From positions 310,001 to 374,000 of the forward strand of contig CAVVRY010000019.1 in NCBI GenBank assembly GCA_963750735.1: DNA of 64,000 bases, given 5' to 3'. Numbering within the stretch: position 1 is the first letter of the stretch; every line of letters starts with the position of its first letter. Shown piece after piece: positions 24,866 to 33,726 of this stretch. Position numbers and translations under genes: made by a program. The DNA comes from JANTGF01 sp963750735. Lineage in GTDB: Bacteria > Bacteroidota > Bacteroidia > Bacteroidales > VadinHA17. The notes under the pieces were generated by a model that searched no databases, was not told the origin of the DNA, and saw nothing but the letters and a program-made list of their open reading frames with translations.

Positions 24866-25098
24866 GGCTTATAAGTTAAAATTAGAATTAAGTAGATAAA
24901 GAAAGTAAGTTGTTTTTTCTATGATATCGCAGTCTAATATCCTTTAAAGTATATGTTTTTAGTCATTATTTGGTTGTTATAAAGATATTGAATTTGGTGA
25001 ATTAATCAAATTAATTATCCACCAATTGACTCAAATCATTGACGAATGATTTCCAGGTGTTTTGAAATAATTGAAGTGTATTTATCTAATAATTTTGC

Positions 25099-28000
25099 CT
25101 AATTGTCGAAAAGCTGGATTATTTGTTGCATGAATTGAATTCGATTATCTCTTTCAATTATAGTCTCAAATGGAAATCCGAGCACAAGTGATTTATAATT
25201 TCCTTTAAATAAAACTCCTGCACTGGCATTTGATTCAGTATATCGTAACGCAACCCTAGCTCCCTGACCCGATGGCTCCAGTGCATCTGGTGCTTCCACA
25301 GTATAGAGTTTAGAGTGGTAATCTGTATTGAAAGTGAATGTAGTTCTCATTTCTGGGTGAACGAAATCTGTTGAATATACATTGCCAGTTCTAACAGCAT
25401 AATTGGTCCTCCATGAATAGTGTAAAATATTCTCAGCGAATTTTTTAACAATAGTATCTTTATTTTCTATAAAATCAGAAGCTATATAGGCTCCGGAAAT
25501 CAACAATTTCCCTCCAGAATTAGCAAATTCCGTAATTTTTTGTTGCATTTCATTAGTGAATACTTTGTAATCCACTTTTTCTGGATCCAGCAAATTCTCA
25601 GTGCTTTTTTCCTCACCGTATATTATATCAATGAAATTATAAGGCTTAAGATCAAAAACATCTGAACTGAAAGCTTCATCGCTAACTGAGACAAAAGAGT
25701 GACCGGAAGCCAGGATTGCTTCTCCATGTATATAGCTAAAATCAAAACTATTACCTTGAATTATTTTGCCTTCTGAATTCCCGTAAGATGCGCCCCAACC
25801 CGGACTGTCATCATCCAACCAGAGGGAACTACGGTCAAAATCATAAGGATTCCCTGTGAATCCTAATTCATACTTGTCTGGCACACCCTGATCTTTCCAT
25901 GGAATTATCCCAGCAACTTTCCCATTATCATATATTGCCGGGCCACAGATTCGATTGAAAGCATTAACAACCAGGGCAGGTTGTTTGTTTTTTTCATGAA
26001 TCCCAACTGATAGTATTTCACTTGCGAAACTTTCTCCTCCCTCATTTATGGCTGCAACCTTAAAACTTTCAATTTGCCCAAAAACTTCCAATTCAACTTC
26101 AAGAGTGGTATCATTTACAACAATACCATTGTCGAATCCGGCATCATGAATACGTCTATAAACTTTATACTTTCTTGGGATAGCAGTTGGTTCAAGAGGA
26201 TCGCTTACAGGCTTCCAGGTTAAACGAATTTTCAAATCATCAATATAAGTGATTGAGAAGTGATCAACTGGTAAAGGACTTACTACATATTTTCGATCCT
26301 CCTGGAAAGACAGAAATCTTAGTATGCCCTTGTAAATAGACCGGCTTACAATAAATTTAAAGCGAGGATCAAGGCCAAATTTCATATCAGCAAGATTCTG
26401 ATGAGACAAAAGCTCAAGCAGCATAGTTGGAACATTAGCGCGGTATGCTTCTGAGTATTGCTTGTTCCACAAACCACGTCTTGTCCAGTTTCGATTGACA
26501 GATGATCGTATATCACTCACAATCTGGGTCTGAATAATATCTGTCAGATCACGACTGGCCATTTTTGATTGCCCATTTGGAAAAATACCACCATCTCTAA
26601 CTGAACTATAAATACCAAGGGTCCCAATTATGGAATCACTTGATGTAACACCAGCATCGGTGTGAAAAGCCAGGGAGAGGTCAATAGGGATATTTAGTCC
26701 GGAAACATCTCTATGTCCGGAGGGCCCGTTAGGGTTGCCCATCAGGTAATTCACCCACTCTCCACGCGATTGGTAATCATCATTATAATCATTTTTTCCA
26801 TCGTTCAGACTATACACCAGAGAATCGGGCATGCCCGCATATTGAAGATAATATCGGGCTGCTTCCATATATCTGGGCACGCTACTTTGCTTCCATGAGA
26901 ATTGATTGGGGTCAATTTTGATATTTCCTGAAGTGCTGCCACTGCTATTTTCTTTAAGAGACCATTGATTACCAACTAGTTCATCAGTAGGTCTTCTGGC
27001 AACATTTCCCATTCCTCCCCCAAACCTGATGGCATCAGTACTTATTGTTCCTGTTTGCTGACTTTTCGAAAATACTTGTACAGACCCTAAATTAGAGTTT
27101 TTTCCTTCGTTGAAATGAAATGTACCCAGATATATCCATGTACTTCCTCCCATTTGCTGGTTAATTAAATAATCTGTTTTTCCTCCTGAATGGATAACAG
27201 AATAGTGAGCATCAGCAATATTCTTCTTGTTTTGAGAGTAACTTATATAGACGGCATAATATCCCGTCGCAGGTATGTCAGGGATGTATTGAACAAAGCT
27301 TGAGTCATTTGAGTTCGATTTAAATTCAAGGTAACTACCTAATAAGAATGGATTTTCAACAGATTTTAAAGTATCTTTTATTGCAAAGCCGCTAGTCGTG
27401 ATTGTATCGGGTTTCAATCCTGATATTAGAATCTCAGAACCGGATGTTGATCCATTATTGTCAACAATAACTTCATTTCTCTGAATATCTCTTTCACGAG
27501 GCAGAAAAACAGTAGCTCCTGCATTTTCTAGCATAGGAGCAAGGTATGGCAGAACAAATGTTAAGGGAAAGATATCCTCAACGGTAGTATGAAGTCGGGC
27601 ACGTTGCCATTCCCACCTATCCAGCTTTGCATCGTAATATTTTCCATGGCTGTGCCATAAGGCTATATGGTTTTCGTTCAGACCATACAAGGAGCTGTTG
27701 GAATCGATTTTCCTTATTAATGGTACAGTTTTGTTCGGATCTGGGGAAATCCTATCGGAATCAATATTAATGTTAGATCTGTAATAATTTGGTATAAGAG
27801 CTTCAAACTGATGCCCATCTGCGATTAGTTGAATGCTGTATTTTTCAAACTTTTTCCCCAACTGACTCTTAATTTCATTTTTGAATATTTGAAGATTGTC
27901 TTCCCTAATGGGAATATAGGAGGCTGGAGTACTTAAAAACAATTGGATTAACTTCTGATTTTCCAAAATTGAGATGGAATCAATATTAATACTACCTAAA

Positions 28001-28158
28001 TGTTGCCATTCCTCAAATACTAAGCTAGCATTTCCTAGTTTTTTGTCTACCTTTTTTGATAGTCTATTTTGTTTTGGTGATTGAGCCGAGATAGATAATG
28101 AAAGGCAAGCAAGCCCTATTAAAACTAAGATGAATTTTAACTTTCGATAGAAAGACAT
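25099..28158 (-). CDS. Amidase_3-type protein with golvesin-like and FN3 domains
   Basis: 1019-aa exported protein (signal peptide to ~residue 26). N-acetylmuramoyl-L-alanine amidase elements are spread out: IALWHSHGKYYDA (~170), LENAGATVFLPRERDI, SLAFHTDAGVTSSDSIIG (~510) and VPTMLLELLSHQNLADM (~595), which would supply the His/Glu zinc ligands. Between the first and second zinc-ligand regions lies a golvesin-C-like beta domain (~265-390, AVYISYSQNKKNIADAHYSV, YLGTFHFNEGKN). An FN3-like domain (~650-740) and a C-terminal region with an ISGAYIASDF motif follow. Related proteins are often named xanthan lyase. The location, last gene of a peptidoglycan-recycling operon, favours cell-wall cleavage. 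Confidence 0.78.
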   Translation of the reverse strand: MSFYRKLKFILVLIGLACLSLSISAQSPKQNRLSKKVDKKLGNASLVFEEWQHLGSINIDSISILENQKLIQLFLSTPASYIPIREDNLQIFKNEIKSQLGKKFEKYSIQLIADGHQFEALIPNYYRSNINIDSDRISPDPNKTVPLIRKIDSNSSLYGLNENHIALWHSHGKYYDAKLDRWEWQRARLHTTVEDIFPLTFVLPYLAPMLENAGATVFLPRERDIQRNEVIVDNNGSTSGSEILISGLKPDTITTSGFAIKDTLKSVENPFLLGSYLEFKSNSNDSSFVQYIPDIPATGYYAVYISYSQNKKNIADAHYSVIHSGGKTDYLINQQMGGSTWIYLGTFHFNEGKNSNLGSVQVFSKSQQTGTISTDAIRFGGGMGNVARRPTDELVGNQWSLKENSSGSTSGNIKIDPNQFSWKQSSVPRYMEAARYYLQYAGMPDSLVYSLNDGKNDYNDDYQSRGEWVNYLMGNPNGPSGHRDVSGLNIPIDLSLAFHTDAGVTSSDSIIGTLGIYSSVRDGGIFPNGQSKMASRDLTDIIQTQIVSDIRSSVNRNWTRRGLWNKQYSEAYRANVPTMLLELLSHQNLADMKFGLDPRFKFIVSRSIYKGILRFLSFQEDRKYVVSPLPVDHFSITYIDDLKIRLTWKPVSDPLEPTAIPRKYKVYRRIHDAGFDNGIVVNDTTLEVELEVFGQIESFKVAAINEGGESFASEILSVGIHEKNKQPALVVNAFNRICGPAIYDNGKVAGIIPWKDQGVPDKYELGFTGNPYDFDRSSLWLDDDSPGWGASYGNSEGKIIQGNSFDFSYIHGEAILASGHSFVSVSDEAFSSDVFDLKPYNFIDIIYGEEKSTENLLDPEKVDYKVFTNEMQQKITEFANSGGKLLISGAYIASDFIENKDTIVKKFAENILHYSWRTNYAVRTGNVYSTDFVHPEMRTTFTFNTDYHSKLYTVEAPDALEPSGQGARVALRYTESNASAGVLFKGNYKSLVLGFPFETIIERDNRIQFMQQIIQLFDN

Positions 28159-28169
28159 GAACCTATATT

Positions 28170-29408
28170 TTATTTATATAAATAGTATTTCTCTGATAGT
28201 TGCCTAAAACTTTCTACATCCTTGTTTAATAGATCCTCAATATCAGAATATTTGTAATTTTTAAAGAAGGCTTCCCTTATTTTTGAGGAGCCGGTAACCT
28301 TATCAAACATGTTGTGCCGATTCTTCGAGAGTGAATGGACATCCTTATCGGGATATAACTTGTGATGTACATCCATAAACATAAATTGTAAGCCCATAAG
28401 ATTAAATTTATCCGCATCGTGAATATGAATCTGAACTCCTTTTATTTCTTTTTTTGCCAATCTGCCATAATATGGTTTAAAAGTGATGGGGCGAAATATC
28501 ACTCCTTCAAGTTTAAGTGCATTCATTTCGTCTGCCAATTTTTGAGGATCTATCCATTCTGCACCATATAACTGGAATGGAAGAGTATAGCCAACTCCCT
28601 CAGTAAAAACCTGCAATTCACCCATAACACCTGTAGCAACATAGTATTTTGCAGTTCCAGCATGAGGAACATGAGGGGAGGAGAGAACCCAATCTAAACC
28701 GGTATCCTCAAACTTCATTTCTCTCTTCCAACCTTTCAATGGAACAACCTTTAGCTTACATTTTTTTTCTGATTTCAGGTATTTTTCACTGTTTATCAAA
28801 TTTGAAAGCTCTCCACATGTAAGGCCATAAACATAAGGGATTGGAAATGCACTTACCATTGAGAAATAACCTTCTTCCACCAGTGGTCCTTCAATCTTAA
28901 TTCCTCCCAGTGGATTTGGCCGATCAAGTACAATAAATTCAATATCATTTTCAGCAGCAGCTTCCATGGCATACCCCATTGTACTAATATAAGTGTATGA
29001 CCGGCAGCCGTTATCCTGAATATCATATACTAGTACATCAATTCCCTTTAGCATTTCTGCAGAAGGTTTCCGGGTTTTTCCATATAAAGAATAAACAGGT
29101 AATCCTGTTAATTCATCAACATAGAAGTTAACATATTCCCCTGCAGAATAATCACCACGAACACCGTGCTCTGGTCCATACATAGCCACCAGATTTACTT
29201 CAGGGGCTTCAAAAAAGATATCTGCAGTTGATTTAAGTTCTGAATTAACACCGGTTTGATTGGTGATTAATCCAACCCTTTTTCCCTCAAGGATATGGAA
29301 TTTCTGAGATATTAATACTTCAAGTCCGGTTTGTACTTTTTGTTGTGCAAAAGTACTTATTGCCAATAGCAGACATAAAGTTGTTGCGATGAATATTTTA
29401 CTTTTCAT
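28170..29408 (-). CDS. namZ: NamZ-type exo-beta-N-acetylmuramidase (DUF1343)
   Basis: 412 aa from the ATG at 29408 (MKSKIFIATTLCLLLAISTFA, a signal peptide). An ATG at 29429 is also open but overlaps the permease gene and lacks a natural signal start. DUF1343 hallmarks: RVGLITNQTGVNSELKSTAD, VAMYGPEHGVRGDYSAGE, DVLVYDIQDNGCRSYTYIST, VLDRPNPLGG and the C-terminal YGAEWIDPQKLADEMN. NamZ enzymes release MurNAc from the non-reducing end of peptidoglycan chains. It lies between an AmpG-like permease and an amidase gene. Confidence 0.88.
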   Translation of the reverse strand: MKSKIFIATTLCLLLAISTFAQQKVQTGLEVLISQKFHILEGKRVGLITNQTGVNSELKSTADIFFEAPEVNLVAMYGPEHGVRGDYSAGEYVNFYVDELTGLPVYSLYGKTRKPSAEMLKGIDVLVYDIQDNGCRSYTYISTMGYAMEAAAENDIEFIVLDRPNPLGGIKIEGPLVEEGYFSMVSAFPIPYVYGLTCGELSNLINSEKYLKSEKKCKLKVVPLKGWKREMKFEDTGLDWVLSSPHVPHAGTAKYYVATGVMGELQVFTEGVGYTLPFQLYGAEWIDPQKLADEMNALKLEGVIFRPITFKPYYGRLAKKEIKGVQIHIHDADKFNLMGLQFMFMDVHHKLYPDKDVHSLSKNRHNMFDKVTGSSKIREAFFKNYKYSDIEDLLNKDVESFRQLSEKYYLYK

Positions 29409-29418
29409 TTTACACGGT

Positions 29419-31089
29419 TTATTTATCACTTTTTTTCAAACCAAAACCCGGATCAATTTTAATGAACCACAGAGCTATAAAACTTGGAATAGTGCATAAG
29501 ATTACATAAATGAAAAAGTGCTGGTAGCCAAGAAACTCCTGAATGGCACCACTAATCATACCAGGAATCATCATTCCAAGAGCCATAAATCCAGTAGTTA
29601 TGGCAAAATGTGCTGTTTTATATTCACCCTGACCTGCTATATACAGCATATACAGCATATATCCTGTAAAGCCAAAACCATAACCAAATTGCTCAACAGC
29701 AATACAGGCATTAACAATTACAAGATTGCTGGGTAATGCATATGACAGATAGATATACACAAGGTTTGGAAGATTAATAGCCACAGCCATCCACCAGATC
29801 CACTTTTTAAGACCATGTTTTGAGGCTACAATTCCTCCCAGGATCCCACCAATCATTAATGCAACAAGTCCTACTGTACCGTAGGCAAATCCCTTCTCTG
29901 TGAGAGATAATGCCAATCCACCACTTTCTCGCGTGTCGAGTAAGAAGGGAGATGCCATTTTTGTTAGTTGTGATTCTGAAAAGCGATACAGTAGCATAAA
30001 CGCTACTGAAGCAACAATGCCCTCTTTTTTAAAGAAGGTGGCAAATACATCTAAATAAGAACCCTTCTGTTTTTTATTTTCTTTCCTATCTCCCACGGGT
30101 GAAGGAAGGATAAATTTATGGTAAGCAGCAAATAGTAAAAACAGAATTCCAAGAAATCCAATAGATACAGACCAACTAAATGGAACGTCCCCGGCTTTTG
30201 CATCAAAGCGTGCGCTGGTACTCTCTTTCAGGTTGTGTTTAACTTTAATAATTGCTTGTTGAGGAACATTCCAATTATCCTTATTGAATTCAAGCACACC
30301 ACTGCTGGCCAGGTAGATATCCTGATTCCCTTTTTTATGACCAAATGTCATTTTAATGTCTTTATCATCTTCCGGAGGTGCAGATAATACAAAGAAAAGT
30401 ACAGTGGAATCAATTGGATGTTCTGATGATTGGTTGAAGAGAGGTACTTCGATTTTTTTAGGAAATACGAGAATTTTTGGTGTTCCTTCTTCCACCTCGT
30501 AATTGATATCCTGTTTGTTAAAAGAGTCAGATATCTGATCCTCCGGTACAGCCTGTACATCAACCTCTACCGTTTCCAATCCAGTGTTGTCAAGTATTAA
30601 ACCTGTTATGATCACAAGCAGACCTAAGCCTGCAATCATAGCTAGCCTGTAAAAAGTACTCCGAATTCCGGTAAAAAATGCCTGATTGTGTTCATCTAAT
30701 GCAAGCATATAAAATCCATCTGCGGCAATGTCATGTGTCGATGAAGTAAAAGCCATTACCCATAAGAACATCAAAGTAAGAGGAAACCACCAAGGTAGGT
30801 GAAGAACTAAAGCGACTCCAATAAATGCAAAAGCCAATCCAAGCTGTGTCCATATAATCCACTTTCGTTTGGTTGAGTAAATATCCACAAATGGACTCCA
30901 GAGCGGTTTTACGACCCATGGCAAATACAAAATACTTGTCCAAAAAGCAAGAGTTGAATTAGAAATGCCCAGGGTTTTGTACATGTCAGAGGCTACGAAC
31001 ATTACAATTATATAGGGAATTCCTTCAGCAAAATAAAGGGAGGGTATCCACCACCAGGGCGAACGATTGTTATTTTTTATTGAACTCAT
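29419..31089 (-). CDS. AmpG-like MFS muropeptide permease with inserted beta-domain
   Basis: 556-aa inner-membrane transporter. The N-terminal WIPSLYFAEGIPYIIVMFVA and the KPLWSPFVDIYSTKRKWI loop match the AmpG family, which imports GlcNAc-anhydroMurNAc peptides. About 12 helices are split by an unusual insert at residues ~185-305 that is hydrophilic and beta-rich and contains LEFNKDNWNVPQQAIIKV. This pattern is typical of Calx-beta/cadherin-like extracellular repeats. The second half (GSYLDVFATFFKKEGIVASV onwards) is normal. It lies between spoIID and namZ. Confidence 0.85.
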   Translation of the reverse strand: MSSIKNNNRSPWWWIPSLYFAEGIPYIIVMFVASDMYKTLGISNSTLAFWTSILYLPWVVKPLWSPFVDIYSTKRKWIIWTQLGLAFAFIGVALVLHLPWWFPLTLMFLWVMAFTSSTHDIAADGFYMLALDEHNQAFFTGIRSTFYRLAMIAGLGLLVIITGLILDNTGLETVEVDVQAVPEDQISDSFNKQDINYEVEEGTPKILVFPKKIEVPLFNQSSEHPIDSTVLFFVLSAPPEDDKDIKMTFGHKKGNQDIYLASSGVLEFNKDNWNVPQQAIIKVKHNLKESTSARFDAKAGDVPFSWSVSIGFLGILFLLFAAYHKFILPSPVGDRKENKKQKGSYLDVFATFFKKEGIVASVAFMLLYRFSESQLTKMASPFLLDTRESGGLALSLTEKGFAYGTVGLVALMIGGILGGIVASKHGLKKWIWWMAVAINLPNLVYIYLSYALPSNLVIVNACIAVEQFGYGFGFTGYMLYMLYIAGQGEYKTAHFAITTGFMALGMMIPGMISGAIQEFLGYQHFFIYVILCTIPSFIALWFIKIDPGFGLKKSDK

Positions 31090-31128
31090 AAAATGATGAT
31101 TTATCTTTCAACTTGAAAAAACTATGAA

Positions 31129-32451
31129 TCAAGAGTATATATTTTTTAATTCTGAACCCGGATAATAATGATATAAAATATCTTTCGTCTTATAGCCATG
31201 TAAAGACATACCCAGACCACCAATCTGACATAAACCGGCACCATGACCCCAGCCAGCCCCCCGGAAAATAAATTCTACAGGAAAATCAGACTCTTCTGAA
31301 AATACCTCATCTATAATGACACCAGAACTATACAAAAACATTTTATGAAGAACCCTTCGTATTTCGTAATCTTTGTAAATGATTGTAATTTTTTGATTCC
31401 CTGAAGTGTTAATATATTTTATTTCCAGTTCAAGCAAGCGGCCACTTCCAGCTCTTTTTAAGGGCTTAAGTGAAACAATGCTTTTAACATCAAGGTTTAA
31501 TTTATCATTGATATTATCTGTCAGCTCATTTTGAGTAGTTATCACTATCCATCTGAAATATTGTCCTTCTTCGTCCACATTACCAAGATACTTCTTTAAA
31601 CTATTTTCTGGTATAAAATGTGGACTGCAAAATGCTTCTGGAATTGATTCTACCCAATTTTTCATCTCTGTTTCAATAGCGAGATCTACCATGAAATCTT
31701 CTTTACCATCTGATTTATTTTGCATATAGGGAAGAGGTGTATCCTCCCAAAGATTTTCAAATTTCTCCATTATTCCGCCACAAGATTTCGAGTATCGAGC
31801 ATCACAAATCTTGTTGTCAAACATCAAAACCTGACCTTTTGTTCTAATAGCTCCTTCTTTTGAGTTTTCAGTAAGGTTGTTTATTCCCTGGTATCTCTGA
31901 CAACAATCATCGTTACAAACATCAAACCCAAAGTTAATGTGTTTCTGTTCCACATTAGCCAGCATCCAAGACCTTGCAACAATAGTCTGCGCTTCAATAA
32001 ATGATTCCGGGCATTTAGCTCCCATTTCAGATGTTGCAACGCATGCTAGGTAAGTTTCGATTGGTAACTCATTAATCAACAATAACGAATCATCAACTAC
32101 AGACAACTCTATATTGTAAGGAAGCTTTACATGTATATTCTTAGCCCAATGAAATCCTCTGCCTGCAATTATAGGAAATGCATCGATGGAGGAATACGAA
32201 TCCTCCTGGATTAGCTTCATAGATGTAATTGATTCCTGAAAATCAATATTTAACATTCTTAGTTTGCCATCAACAACAGAGATCTCCATATTTCTGTCAC
32301 TAACGGGAATCTCCACATCATTATTGATAACCAGGGAGACAATGGTTGTATCCTCAAAAGCCAATGTTATTTTTTGTTGTTTATCTTCAGGCAATATAAT
32401 GCCAACTCTCAGTATAGGTTCTTTTTCCGGGATGATACCTGGTTCCAGCAT
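31129..32451 (-). CDS. SpoIID/LytB domain protein
   Basis: 440 aa. SpoIID enzymes cleave denuded peptidoglycan glycan strands. The core shows CVATSEMGAKCPESFIEAQT with the expected Glu, then IVARSWMLAN, CQRYQGI, ARYSKSCGGIMEKFENLW and the C-terminal GWGHGAGLCQIGGLGMSLHG. A clear signal peptide is not seen at the N terminus (MLEPGIIPEKEPILRVG), so either export is non-classical or the product acts on imported fragments. It begins 3 nt after the BadF-type kinase stop. Confidence 0.85.
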   Translation of the reverse strand: MLEPGIIPEKEPILRVGIILPEDKQQKITLAFEDTTIVSLVINNDVEIPVSDRNMEISVVDGKLRMLNIDFQESITSMKLIQEDSYSSIDAFPIIAGRGFHWAKNIHVKLPYNIELSVVDDSLLLINELPIETYLACVATSEMGAKCPESFIEAQTIVARSWMLANVEQKHINFGFDVCNDDCCQRYQGINNLTENSKEGAIRTKGQVLMFDNKICDARYSKSCGGIMEKFENLWEDTPLPYMQNKSDGKEDFMVDLAIETEMKNWVESIPEAFCSPHFIPENSLKKYLGNVDEEGQYFRWIVITTQNELTDNINDKLNLDVKSIVSLKPLKRAGSGRLLELEIKYINTSGNQKITIIYKDYEIRRVLHKMFLYSSGVIIDEVFSEESDFPVEFIFRGAGWGHGAGLCQIGGLGMSLHGYKTKDILYHYYPGSELKNIYS

Positions 32452-32454
32452 ATA

Positions 32455-33645
32455 TTATAGATTTTTGTAATTTAGAAAAGCATCTACACCTGCTCCAATT
32501 GCAGGTGCTTCTCTCAATTTGGAAATGGCAATTAGTTCTGATTTAAATCGGCCATTTGAAATGTAATGGTTAACAAGTTTCTTATCCCGAACATTATTAA
32601 AGAAATCGGTTAAGTTTGAAACTATCTGGTTCCATAGAAGCGGAGTGTTTTTTGAATCATGAAGTAGATCACCAAGGCGCTGTCCTATGATAATTCGTTC
32701 AAGTAAAACACCTTTGTAATCATGTTCCCTTTTTTCGATTTTCTTTGAAGGATTTACAAAAGAAAACAGTCCAGACCAACCAGAATAGATAGTTGTTATT
32801 CGTTCAAATAGAAGTTTTGCAATGTAGAAACTTATGTCGTTAATAGTAGACAAAGCGTCCTTGTTGTTTTGCAGAGCCATTTCAAGTATCTGAGGTGGGT
32901 ATATTTGCCTCTCGTTTAGCTCCTCAACAGGCTGCTTGCTATACATGCTATAAATTGATTGAATTCCACTTGCCGAAGCATACCTTTCCAGTGAAAGATT
33001 TTTATCAGATTTCATTTCCCATGCTTTTGCAATCCATTCTTTTGCATTATCAAAGGGTAACAAAAAACCGTTCAATTTTATTGCATCTGCTACTCCAGTT
33101 CCACCACCAAGGTAATAGGCATTTTTAACATCCTTAAACAAACCATCTTCGGAATATTCCTCACCCATACCACAATAGTCAGCATCACTACCTAAATGAG
33201 CGATTGGAGATAAAAGAGTTAAATTTTTGTCTTTGAGTCTGGATTCAATAAATTTTGAATACTCAGGCATTCTAGGACCATTGGCAACTGCAACAAGTCC
33301 TCGTTTATCTTTAGTTTTTAGACCCGGCATGCCTATTCCAACGAGGGCTTTTTTTTCTGAATATTCATTAAGCAATTCAATAATAACATCTGATACTGCA
33401 TTCATATAAACTGTTCCTTGTTTAATTTCTCCTTCTGTTCGATTAACACCAGTATTCATTTCTGAAAGTTGGGTAGTGATTTCAACTGGAACATAAGCAG
33501 GATTATATTCAGAATACTCAGAGTATTTTTTCTGTACATTTACATCAGAGATATGGAAAAGCTTGTTTTCTTTCGAGTACTCAATAATCCAGCCACTTAC
33601 TTTGCTAGCCCCGCCATCGATTCCAATAAGTATGATATTATCCAC
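32455..33645 (-). CDS. BadF/BadG-type sugar kinase (GlcNAc/MurNAc kinase-like)
   Basis: 396 aa. The N-terminal ILIGIDGGASKVSGWIIEY is the phosphate-binding start of the BadF/BadG/BcrA/BcrD ATPase family, which includes N-acetylglucosamine kinases and the clostridial MurK acting on MurNAc and GlcNAc. VGIGMPGL, HLGSDADYCGMGE and YYLGGGTGVADAIKL are further nucleotide/sugar-site motifs. It heads the operon that continues with spoIID, the permease, namZ and the amidase, so phosphorylation of released MurNAc or GlcNAc is likely. No murQ etherase gene is in the window. Confidence 0.78.
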   Translation of the reverse strand: MDNIILIGIDGGASKVSGWIIEYSKENKLFHISDVNVQKKYSEYSEYNPAYVPVEITTQLSEMNTGVNRTEGEIKQGTVYMNAVSDVIIELLNEYSEKKALVGIGMPGLKTKDKRGLVAVANGPRMPEYSKFIESRLKDKNLTLLSPIAHLGSDADYCGMGEEYSEDGLFKDVKNAYYLGGGTGVADAIKLNGFLLPFDNAKEWIAKAWEMKSDKNLSLERYASASGIQSIYSMYSKQPVEELNERQIYPPQILEMALQNNKDALSTINDISFYIAKLLFERITTIYSGWSGLFSFVNPSKKIEKREHDYKGVLLERIIIGQRLGDLLHDSKNTPLLWNQIVSNLTDFFNNVRDKKLVNHYISNGRFKSELIAISKLREAPAIGAGVDAFLNYKNL

Positions 33646-33726
33646 AATAAATTTCTTTGAGTTTATTTTTTGATTTAAAATGGCAAATTACAAATTACAA
33701 ATTGGTAATAAGCCTGAATTATGGCA

